A stretch of DNA of 64,000 nucleotides from Nocardia higoensis NBRC 100133 (GTDB taxonomy: Bacteria; Actinomycetota; Actinomycetes; Mycobacteriales; Mycobacteriaceae), in assembly GCF_000308595.1 (NCBI RefSeq), contig NZ_BAGA01000121.1, positions 1 to 64,000 on the forward strand, read 5' to 3'. How positions within the stretch are numbered: position 1 is the stretch's first letter; each line of letters starts with the position of its first letter. Positions 16,451-23,644 of this stretch are shown in pieces. The notes under the pieces were generated by a model. That model was given only the letters and a program-made list of their open reading frames with translations, did no database searches and was not told the origin of the DNA. The position numbers were made by a program, and so were the translations under genes.

Positions 16451-17223
16451 GCGCGGTCGAGTACACCTCGCGCGACCGCGTCGCCTACCTCACCCTCGCC
16501 GACTCCGCGCACGGCAATCCGATCAACCAGGCGGCGGTGGACGCGCTGGCGGGCGCGGTGCGGCGCGCGCGGGCCGACGACGTCCACGTCGTCGTTCTCA
16601 CCGGCGGCGACCGCGCGTTCAGCGTCGGCGGTGACATCCGCGCCTTCGCCGCGGCCACCGATGTCGAGCAGATGGTCGACGATCTCGCCGAAAGTCTGCA
16701 TCGGGTGGTCAGCGATCTGCAGCGGATGGACGCCGTGGTCGTCTCGGCGGTGCGCGGCGTGGCCGCCGGAGCGGGTCTGGCGCTGGCGGCGGCGGCCGAC
16801 CTGGTGGTGGCGGCCGCCTCCGCGCGCTTCACCTCCGCCTACACCAAGATCGGCTTCTCCCCCGATGGCGGCAGTTCGCTGCTGACCGCGTCGTTCGGCC
16901 TGCACCGCGCGCTGTGGTCGACCCTGCTGAATCCGGTGATCACCGCCGAGCAGGCACATGCGATCGGCCTGGTTGGCCGGGTGGCCCCCGACGACGAGTT
17001 CGACGCCGCGGTCGCCGAGATCGTGGACGAACTGCGCGCCGGATCCCGGGCCGCGCAGGTCGCCTCGAAGCGACTGCTGCGCGAGATCGCGACCCCGGCC
17101 GCCGAGGTGGCCCGACGGCGCGAGGCCTTGTCCATCCGAGCCCTGGCGGCGAGCCGGGACGGCCGGGCAGGCGTCGAGGCGTTCCTGTCCAAGCGCGCAC
17201 CGGAATTCCCCAGCAGCCGGTGA
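16447..17223 (+). CDS. Enoyl-CoA hydratase/isomerase family protein
   Basis: A 258-residue crotonase-fold protein starting at ATG 16447 in an ATGA overlap with the SDR stop. Oxyanion-hole segments: TGGDRAFSVGGDIRAFAAA and VRGVAAGAGLALAAAADLVV; substrate loop KIGFSPDGGSSLLTASFG. The second catalytic acid position is Asp in SPDGG, and the first Glu position is not acidic, as in PaaG/isomerase-like members rather than classical hydratases. It likely works on an acyl-CoA from the same pathway as the kinase and dehydrogenase. The end is followed at once by a strong hairpin. Confidence 0.85.
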   Translation: MSAVEYTSRDRVAYLTLADSAHGNPINQAAVDALAGAVRRARADDVHVVVLTGGDRAFSVGGDIRAFAAATDVEQMVDDLAESLHRVVSDLQRMDAVVVSAVRGVAAGAGLALAAAADLVVAAASARFTSAYTKIGFSPDGGSSLLTASFGLHRALWSTLLNPVITAEQAHAIGLVGRVAPDDEFDAAVAEIVDELRAGSRAAQVASKRLLREIATPAAEVARRREALSIRALAASRDGRAGVEAFLSKRAPEFPSSR

Positions 17224-17227
17224 ACGA

Positions 17228-17265
17228 CCGGTCCGGGCCGCCGCCGACGCGGTGGCCCGGACCGG
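17228..17265. terminator. Hairpin between convergent genes
   Basis: CCGGTCCGGGCC (17228-17239) pairs perfectly with GGCCCGGACCGG (17254-17265), 14-base loop, four bases after the hydratase stop and before the convergent phosphatase gene end at 17274. Confidence 0.7.
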
Positions 17266-17273
17266 GTGCGAGT

Positions 17274-18434
17274 TCAGCCGAGCAGTTCCTCCAAGCGGGC
17301 CAGGCTCGTCCGGTACATCTCGTCCACGCTCTGGACGACCTCGGGCGTGGCGGCCAGAGTCGCGGTCCAGGTCACCAGTGCGCCGCGGTCGTGATGATGG
17401 GGACCGACCGACAGCGTGGAGAAGTACTCGTCGAGCGGAATCGGACCGTCGAGGTAGGTGTAGGTGTAGGTGCGGTCCTCGTCGCTGCGGGCGAGGACGC
17501 GTTCGCGCGCCGGTGCGCCGTCGGCGAAGGTGACGGTCCGTATGTCGGCGTCCATCGTGGTGTCGATCAGTGCGGGCACCCACCGGTGCACGTTCGCCAC
17601 GTCACCGACCACCCGCCAGGTCTCCTCGGCGGAGGCGTCGAGGGTGATCGACCGGGTGACCTGCGTCATGACGGCGCCCTCGCCCGGCTCCAGGATCTTC
17701 GCGGCGAGTTCGTCGAGCGCCGCCGCGCCGACGCCGGCGGACTCCAGGTAGCTCCGGGAACCGCCGAAGGTCAGATCGACCCAGGCGAGGAAACGCAGCA
17801 CGTTCGCCGGGGACGTGCTGTAGGCCTCGGGCGGATACACCGCCACGTCGTCGCCGTAGCTCGCCATATCCCGCAGGCGATTCATCATGTCCGCGACCTC
17901 GCCCGTGCTCCGCGCGTAGTCGGCGGCGATGTCGGCACGCAGGATGCCGAGGGCGTCGAGCAGGATCGCGTAGGCCACCCCGGTCCGGTCCTTACCGAGC
18001 GTGCAGTGCACGAGCGCGGGCAGACCGTCCGCGGCGAGCAGGGTTTCGATGACGCGACGGAACGCCGACCCGTCGGCCAGATAACCGAGGTAGGTCCCCA
18101 CCAGCGGGTCCGGGCTCGTCATCGGCGCAACGGCCGACTCCGCGCGCACGGTCTCGCGAACGGCGAAGGGCACGTTGACGATCCGGGCTCCGGTCCCGGC
18201 GAACCCGCCGCTGCCTTCCTTGCGCACCTCCCGCGGCAGCCTCAGGTCGATGATGGTCCGCAATCCGACCGCGTCCACGAACCGGCGTGCGGCATCAGCG
18301 CCGACGAATTGTGGTGTGGCGCTGCGGAACAACCGTCCCGGCGCGACCTGTCGGCCGTCGGCGGTGCGCAGCCGCGCCACCGGCCGGAAGCCGAGCAGGC
18401 CCTGCGGCGGTTCGTGCGCCTCGATGGCGGTCAT
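17274..18434 (-). CDS. Tyrosine phosphatase fused to SRPBCC (START-like) domain
   Basis: A 386-residue two-domain protein. Residues about 1-240 are a PtpB/SIW14-like protein tyrosine/serine phosphatase: PGRLFRSATPQF, TIIDLRLPREVRKEG, and the catalytic loop HCTLGKDRTG (Cys-x5-Arg). Residues about 250-386 form an SRPBCC ligand-binding domain (TQVTRSITLDASAEETWRVV to YRTSLARLEELL) of the type seen in polyketide cyclases and steroidogenic lipid-transfer folds. ATG 18434 follows GGGAGG. It lies 115 bases downstream of the thiolase gene on the same strand and could be the tail of that operon. The fusion suggests a phosphatase acting on, or gated by, a hydrophobic small molecule. Confidence 0.83.
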   Translation of the reverse strand: MTAIEAHEPPQGLLGFRPVARLRTADGRQVAPGRLFRSATPQFVGADAARRFVDAVGLRTIIDLRLPREVRKEGSGGFAGTGARIVNVPFAVRETVRAESAVAPMTSPDPLVGTYLGYLADGSAFRRVIETLLAADGLPALVHCTLGKDRTGVAYAILLDALGILRADIAADYARSTGEVADMMNRLRDMASYGDDVAVYPPEAYSTSPANVLRFLAWVDLTFGGSRSYLESAGVGAAALDELAAKILEPGEGAVMTQVTRSITLDASAEETWRVVGDVANVHRWVPALIDTTMDADIRTVTFADGAPARERVLARSDEDRTYTYTYLDGPIPLDEYFSTLSVGPHHHDRGALVTWTATLAATPEVVQSVDEMYRTSLARLEELLG

Positions 18435-18549
18435 GATGCAACCTCCCGGATGAACCGATTGTCGGAGTGTTCGGTGTCATGGCTGCCGGCGATATCGCTG
18501 CCGGATATCACCGTCGGCGGAATGGCCGCCGGCGGTGGATTGGGTGATC

Positions 18550-19686
18550 TCATACCGACAGCACCGTCACCACGCAGGCGTTGCCGTCCATCCCGGCCGC
18601 GCCGCCGCCCATCGTCTCGACCATGCCGACGTCGTGCCGCCGAACCTGGCGCGGCCCGGCCTCACCACGCAACTGCCAGACGATCTCGGCCAATTGGGCG
18701 GTACCGGTCGCGCCCAGCGGATGCCCGCGGGAGAGCAGCCCGCCGCTGGGATTGACCGGTTGCGCCCCGGCGCGGGCGGTGTGCCCGGACACCGCCAGCT
18801 CACCACCCGCGCCGACCTCGGCCACCCCGAGCGCCTCGAGCGTGGTGATCTCCCCGATGGTGAAGGCGTCGTGGACCTCGAACACATCGATCTCCCCGAT
18901 CCGGCGGCCTGCCTCGGCCAGCGCGATCTCACCGGCCCGGCGTACGCACGAGAACCCCCACACCTCGTCGTGGCGCTGATCCCAGGACTGCCCTGACACC
19001 ATCGTCGAGGACTCGACCAGGACATCGCGCGCGCTGCGCCTACCCGCGCCGACGACGATCGCGCCCGCGCCGTCGGTGGTGGGACAGCACTGGAGCATGG
19101 TCAACGGGTCGGCGATCGGCCGCGAGGCGAGCACCGCCTCGACCGTCGGCGGCTCGCGGCGCAGGTGCGCGCGCGGATTGTCGACGCCGTTGGTCTTGTT
19201 CTTCACCGCGACCGCCGCCAGTTGCCCGGGCGTGAGCCCGTAGCGGTCGAGGTAGCGGGCAGCGGTCAGCGCGTACAGCCCGGGCAGCGGCAACCCGGTC
19301 GCGCCTTCGGGGTCGGTCGCCTCGGGCACGATCGCACCGGTGAACAGCGTCGACATCTGCTCGACGCCGATCACCAGCACGCAGCCGTAGCGACCGGCGC
19401 GCACCGCGGTGACCGCCTCGTGGTAGGCGCTGGTTCCGCTGGCGCAGGCGTTCTCGATCGTCCACATCGGGACGGTTCCCACGCCGAGACCGCGTTGGAC
19501 GCGAGTGGCGACACCGGGCGGACCGAACACCGAACCGACGATGATCGCCTCGATCTCGCCGGGAGTGATGCCCGCGTCGCCGATCGCCTCCATCACCGCC
19601 TGCCAGGCCAGGCTTTCCACCCGGCGATCGGCGAAGACGCCGAAGTCGGAGGTTCCCACTCCCCAGATCGCGGCTTCCGTCGTCAC
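18550..19686 (-). CDS. SCP-x-like thiolase / lipid-transfer thiolase
   Basis: A 378-residue thiolase-fold protein from GTG 19686, which overlaps the upstream gene as GTGA and follows GGGAGG. Active-site segments: IENACASGTSAYHEAV (nucleophilic Cys), VFEVHDAFTIGEI (His), NPSGGLLSRGHPLGATG (second His). These are the SCP-x/acetyl-CoA acetyltransferase-like group found with steroid and branched-chain catabolism. The gene immediately upstream encodes an OB-fold/Zn-ribbon protein, the usual obligate partner of such thiolases, so the two probably form one complex cleaving a beta-ketoacyl-CoA. It is the last gene of the ten-gene run starting at 29712. Confidence 0.87.
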   Translation of the reverse strand: MTTEAAIWGVGTSDFGVFADRRVESLAWQAVMEAIGDAGITPGEIEAIIVGSVFGPPGVATRVQRGLGVGTVPMWTIENACASGTSAYHEAVTAVRAGRYGCVLVIGVEQMSTLFTGAIVPEATDPEGATGLPLPGLYALTAARYLDRYGLTPGQLAAVAVKNKTNGVDNPRAHLRREPPTVEAVLASRPIADPLTMLQCCPTTDGAGAIVVGAGRRSARDVLVESSTMVSGQSWDQRHDEVWGFSCVRRAGEIALAEAGRRIGEIDVFEVHDAFTIGEITTLEALGVAEVGAGGELAVSGHTARAGAQPVNPSGGLLSRGHPLGATGTAQLAEIVWQLRGEAGPRQVRRHDVGMVETMGGGAAGMDGNACVVTVLSV

Positions 19687-20120
19687 CGGTTGTCCTCCCG
19701 TTCCAGTCCGATCTCGGCGAGATCTCCGCTGTCTGTACAGGTGAATTCGATTCGTTCGCCGATGCGTGGCGCGGGATCGCACCGCACGTGCACCAGAACA
19801 CGGGGGCCGTCGACGACGTCGAGGTAGGCGAGCCCGAACGGCGCGGCCCAGCGCCCGACCGGTATGCGCACGGTGGTAGCGGACCACACCACCCCCACCG
19901 GGGCGAAGCCACAGTCTTCGACGGCGCCGAAACAGACCGGACACCACGGCACATCGGGCTGGGCGAGCGGGTGGCGGCACTGCACGCACCTGGCCCCGCG
20001 CAACAGCCCGTCGACCACCCGCGGCCGCGGATCGGCGACCGGCAACCCGCCCGCCTCCGCCCCGGCGCGGCGCTTGGTCGGCCGCTCGGTCAGCTCGGAT
20101 CTCGCCGACGACGCGCTCAT
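19683..20120 (-). CDS. OB-fold / zinc-ribbon partner protein (DUF35 type)
   Basis: A 145-residue protein starting at ATG 20120, in a TGATG junction with the carboxyltransferase stop. A rubredoxin-like zinc ribbon (CVQCRHPLAQPDVPWCPVC) is followed by an OB fold (VWSATTVRIPVGRWAAPFGL, YLDVVDGPRVLVHV, RIGERIEFTC). DUF35 proteins bind acyl-CoA and dock on thiolases or aldolases; the thiolase gene follows with a 4-base overlap. The long in-frame upstream extension to 20378 lies inside the previous gene and is not used. Confidence 0.88.
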   Translation of the reverse strand: MSASSARSELTERPTKRRAGAEAGGLPVADPRPRVVDGLLRGARCVQCRHPLAQPDVPWCPVCFGAVEDCGFAPVGVVWSATTVRIPVGRWAAPFGLAYLDVVDGPRVLVHVRCDPAPRIGERIEFTCTDSGDLAEIGLEREDNR

Positions 20121-21619
20121 CAGTGGTCTCCGTGCAGGGTGAGTTCGAAACCACCGGATTCCACGTGCAGGTACGCGCCGACCGCGGTGGAGATCAGGGT
20201 GCGGACCGCGGCCGTCTCGCGGCTGGTCAGGCCGTAGTCGACGGTGCGCGGCGGGGTGGCGCGCATGACCTCGATGTCGTGCTCGGGCACCAGCAGCCGC
20301 AGGATCAGCTCGTCGTCGCTGATGCCGGCACCGAACTTCTGGCGCAGCTCCGACAGCTCCGGCTGCGGCGGCTCCCACTCGGCGTAGCTCTTCGCCTTGG
20401 GGCCGGCCATGATCTTGTCGAGCACGTTCTGGTCCAGCGGCGCCACCGGCGCGCCGTAGAAGCCGTTGACATACAGCAGGACTTCGTCGGGCACCACCGA
20501 ATACCGGTCGCCGGAGACCACGTTCAGCACGGCCTGGGTTCCGACCAGCTGCGAGAACGGCGTCGCCATCACCGGATAGCCGAGTTCTCGGCGGATCAGC
20601 GACATCTCGTCGAGGACTTCCTCGAAACGCTCCTCCATACCCCGGTCCTTCAACTGGGCTTTGAAGGTTCCCGCCATGCCACCGGGCAATTGGTGACGGT
20701 ACTGGTAGAGGGAGAATTCGGCGGGCTGCCCGATGGGCAGACCGTCGATACCCGCCACCGTGCGCAGATGCTGTTCCACGACGGCGAGCCGGGGCTCGTC
20801 GAGATCGACATCGAAGCCCGCATAACGCAGATTCGCGATGGTGTTCTCGGTGGAGGGCAGCGAGACTCCCGCCGCCAGCGCCCGGCTGGCGGTGTGCACC
20901 CGATCGGCCCCGGCGAGCACGGCTTCCAGATAGTTCACCGGCGCCAAGGCGTTGTTGGAATGGAAGTGCACCTCGACGGGCAGCGCACCCGCCTCCTTCT
21001 TGATCGCCGCGACCAGCGAGTACGCGCGTTCGGGGGTGAGCAGCCCCGCGGCGTCCTCGATCTCGATGCCATCGATGCCGAGAGCCACCAGCTCACGGGT
21101 ACGCGCAGCGTAGTACTCGTCGGTGTGGTGCGGTGTATCGGCGAAGAGGATGCACGGGATCGCCTGCGCGCCGAAGGACTGCGCCACCTTCACCAGCCGG
21201 GCGATCTTCGGGATGTTGAACAGGCCGTCGTAGATCCAGAAGCTGCCGATCCCGTGCGCGCACAGCCGCTCGACCCACAGGTCCATCACGCTGTCGGCGG
21301 TCAGCCCGAAGGTGACGATGCCGTTGCTGCGGGTGCCCGCCCGAACCGTGGTGCGCGGCATGGCCTTCGACAGCGAGATCAGCTGATCCCACGGGTCCTC
21401 TTTGCAGTGGCGCACCAGGACCTCGAAGATCGAGCTGCCGACCAGGTCGATGGTGTGGAATCCGGTCCGGTCCAGTTCGCCGGCGATCGGCAGCCCGATC
21501 GCCTTCGTCATCCGCATGCCCCACCAGCTCTGCGGGCCGTCGCGCAGAGTCTGATCGATGATCTCGATCGTGCGTCGACCGCCGGCGGCGCGGTCGGCAC
21601 AGTCCAGGTAGCTGCTCAT
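20120..21619 (-). CDS. Biotin-dependent carboxyltransferase, HMGL-like (pyruvate/oxaloacetate type)
   Basis: A 499-residue protein of the HMGL-like TIM-barrel plus conserved-carboxylase family, as in pyruvate carboxylase subunit B and oxaloacetate decarboxylase alpha. The metal/substrate element is EIIDQTLRDGPQSWWGMRM; the usual HTHD metal pair appears as EVHFHSNNA, and the carboxylated-lysine region is YQYRHQLPGGMAGTFKAQL. The C-terminal part ends in LISTAVGAYLHVESGGFELT rather than a biotin domain; biotin is on the separate protein encoded at 23090. The changed DGPQSWW and HFHS segments suggest an acceptor other than pyruvate. It starts ATG 21619 in an ATGA overlap with the biotin carboxylase stop. 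Confidence 0.82.
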   Translation of the reverse strand: MSSYLDCADRAAGGRRTIEIIDQTLRDGPQSWWGMRMTKAIGLPIAGELDRTGFHTIDLVGSSIFEVLVRHCKEDPWDQLISLSKAMPRTTVRAGTRSNGIVTFGLTADSVMDLWVERLCAHGIGSFWIYDGLFNIPKIARLVKVAQSFGAQAIPCILFADTPHHTDEYYAARTRELVALGIDGIEIEDAAGLLTPERAYSLVAAIKKEAGALPVEVHFHSNNALAPVNYLEAVLAGADRVHTASRALAAGVSLPSTENTIANLRYAGFDVDLDEPRLAVVEQHLRTVAGIDGLPIGQPAEFSLYQYRHQLPGGMAGTFKAQLKDRGMEERFEEVLDEMSLIRRELGYPVMATPFSQLVGTQAVLNVVSGDRYSVVPDEVLLYVNGFYGAPVAPLDQNVLDKIMAGPKAKSYAEWEPPQPELSELRQKFGAGISDDELILRLLVPEHDIEVMRATPPRTVDYGLTSRETAAVRTLISTAVGAYLHVESGGFELTLHGDH

Positions 21620-23097
21620 CTCGTCTCCTCGAGGGTGCCGCGGTACTCGTCGGCGCCCACCTGGTCGATCCACCTGGTGGTCACTTCCGCTTCCCGGAAC
21701 ACGTTGTGCTGCAATAGGAAAAGGTTGAACGGTATGGTCGTCGGCACCCCGTCCACGCCGAGTTCGGCCAGCGCGGCGAGCAACCGGTCGATCGCTTGCT
21801 CGCGGGTAGGGGCGTGGGCGATGACCTTGGCGATCATCGAGTCGTAGTACGGGCTGATGACGGTGCCCGCTCGACAGTGCGAATCCACCCGGATGCCGAT
21901 GCCCGAGGGCGGCTGCCAGGCCGTGACGGTGCCGGGCACCGGAACGAATCCGCGCTCGGGCGACTCGGCCATCACGCGGGCCTCGATGGCGTGGCCGTGC
22001 ACACGCACGTCGTCCTGGCCGAACGACAACGGCAGCCCGGCTGCCACCCGGATCTGCTCGGCGACCAGGTCGATCCCCGAGACCATCTCCGAGACCGGGT
22101 GTTCCACCTGGATCCGCGCGTTGAACTCGAGGAAGGCGAACTCGTCGGTGTCGGCGTCGTACACGAATTCGACCGTGCCCGCACTGTCGAGTTCGACCGC
22201 TTCGGCGAAGCGGACGGCGGCCTCGTGGATACGCCGACGAGTCGGTCCGCTCAATCCGGGTGCGGGCGATTCCTCCACGACCTTCTGATGCCGGCGCTGG
22301 GCGCTGCAGTCCCGCTCGCCCACATGGACCACCGACCCGTGCTTGTCGCCGACCACCTGCACCTCGATGTGACGGGCGCGGGCGATGAACTTCTCGATGT
22401 AGATGCGGCCGTCGCCGAAGGCCGAGGCGGCCTCGGCGATCGCCGTCGGCAGCCTGCGACGCAATTCCCGCTCGTCGGCGACGACCGACATGCCGCGGCC
22501 ACCGCCACCGGCGACGGCCTTGATCAGCACCGGGAATCCGATCCGCGCCGCGGCCTCGGCCGCCGCGTCGGGGCTGTCGGTGATCCCGGAGCCGGACAAC
22601 ACCCGCACGCCTGCCTGCTCGGCGATCGCGCGGGCGGCCGCCTTGTCGCCGGTGCCCGCCACGATGCGCGGGTTCGGGCCGATGAAGACCAGCCCTTCGG
22701 CCTCGCAGCGCCGGGCGAATTCGGGGTTCTCCGAGAGGAATCCGTACCCGGGGTGCACGGCATCGCAGCCGGTGCCGAGCGCTGCGGTGAGCACCGCGTC
22801 GGCGTCGAGATAGCTGGCCGACGCGCTCGCCCCGCCGATGCAGACGGCGCGGTCGGCGAGCGCGGCGGCCAGACTGTCCCGGTCGGCCGCCGAGGTGACG
22901 ACCACGCTCTCCAGGCCGAGCGTGCGGCAGGCCCGCACCACGCGCACCGCGATCTCGCCCCGGTTGGCGATCAGCACCCGCCCGAGTACCGCGCCGACCG
23001 GCGTCCCCGCGGGGACGCGGGTCGCGCGCTCGGCTGCCCGTAGCCTAGTGATCGGCGGCTCGGTCATCGGGGGCTCGGTCATCGGAGGCCTAGTCAT
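21616..23097 (-). CDS. Biotin carboxylase subunit
   Basis: A 493-residue ATP-grasp biotin carboxylase. N-domain: RVLIANRGEIAVRVVRAC; HPGYGFLSENPEFARRC; ATP-grasp glycine loop KAVAGGGGRGMSVV; bicarbonate/biotin residues in ERDCSAQRRHQKVVEE; FLEFNARIQVEHPVSE with the catalytic Arg and Glu; C-terminal APTREQAIDRLLAALAEL. It carboxylates biotin on the BCCP encoded just upstream. ATG 23097 overlaps the BCCP stop (ATGACTAG); two further in-frame ATGs lie in a 15-bp tandem repeat, so the first 10 residues may vary. The adjacent carboxyltransferase completes the enzyme. Confidence 0.92.
   Translation of the reverse strand: MTRPPMTEPPMTEPPITRLRAAERATRVPAGTPVGAVLGRVLIANRGEIAVRVVRACRTLGLESVVVTSAADRDSLAAALADRAVCIGGASASASYLDADAVLTAALGTGCDAVHPGYGFLSENPEFARRCEAEGLVFIGPNPRIVAGTGDKAAARAIAEQAGVRVLSGSGITDSPDAAAEAAARIGFPVLIKAVAGGGGRGMSVVADERELRRRLPTAIAEAASAFGDGRIYIEKFIARARHIEVQVVGDKHGSVVHVGERDCSAQRRHQKVVEESPAPGLSGPTRRRIHEAAVRFAEAVELDSAGTVEFVYDADTDEFAFLEFNARIQVEHPVSEMVSGIDLVAEQIRVAAGLPLSFGQDDVRVHGHAIEARVMAESPERGFVPVPGTVTAWQPPSGIGIRVDSHCRAGTVISPYYDSMIAKVIAHAPTREQAIDRLLAALAELGVDGVPTTIPFNLFLLQHNVFREAEVTTRWIDQVGADEYRGTLEETR
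23038..23097 (-). repeat. 15-bp tandem repeat covering a start codon
   Basis: ATGACTAGGCCTCCG (23097-23083), ATGACCGAGCCCCCG (23082-23068) and ATGACCGAGCCGCCG (23067-23053), then a degraded fourth copy (23052-23038). Each intact unit begins with an in-frame ATG, so the biotin carboxylase has three stacked candidate start codons encoding M-T-x-P-P units. Confidence 0.8.
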
Positions 23098-23644
23098 CGG
23101 GCCGGACGAGGAACAGGGGCTGACCGAACTCGACCAGTTCGGCGTCCTGGGCACGCACCGCCACGATCTCCCCGGCGACCTCGCTGACGACCGGGTTCAT
23201 CAGCTTCATCACCTCGACGATCGCGAGCTGGTCGCCGGCTTCGATACGCGACCCGACCTCGACGAACGGGCCGGACCCCGGCTCGGGCGCGACCCAGAAC
23301 GTGCCGACCGTCGGCGAAGTCACCGCCACCAGTCCGGTCTCGTCGAGCGGGGCCGACGCGACCACCGGCCGGGTGGTGGCGGGCGTCTCTGCGGGGACGG
23401 AGGCGGGGGCCGTGCGGGACTCGGCGGGACCGGCCGCGGACTGTCCGACCCGATCGGGAGCGGACGCGGCGGCAGGCGCGGGCGGTGGCCCGTTCTTACC
23501 GACCGCCACCGTGACACCGCCGACGGTCAGCCGCATGCTCTCCCACTGGGAGCGCTCGAATGTCCGCAGGATCTCGGCGATCTCCGCCGTTCCGATGCGC
23601 GGAGTGTCGGACTCCCCCGCCTGCCGAGGTGTCGCTGTGGTCAC
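23090..23644 (-). CDS. Biotin carboxyl carrier protein
   Basis: A 184-residue BCCP. The N-terminal part (EIAEILRTFERSQWESMRLT) resembles the AccB start, the middle is a Pro/Ala-rich swinging linker (about 52-98), and the biotinyl domain carries EVMKLMN with Lys147 as the biotin attachment site and EVAGEIVAV as the flanking strand. The start is GTG 23644, overlapping the previous stop as GTGA. It accepts the carboxyl group from the 21616 biotin carboxylase and delivers it to the 20120 carboxyltransferase. A single-operon split carboxylase with AccB-like carrier and HMGL-type transferase is not the usual arrangement of acyl-CoA carboxylases in this order. Confidence 0.92.
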   Translation of the reverse strand: MTTATPRQAGESDTPRIGTAEIAEILRTFERSQWESMRLTVGGVTVAVGKNGPPPAPAAASAPDRVGQSAAGPAESRTAPASVPAETPATTRPVVASAPLDETGLVAVTSPTVGTFWVAPEPGSGPFVEVGSRIEAGDQLAIVEVMKLMNPVVSEVAGEIVAVRAQDAELVEFGQPLFLVRPDD

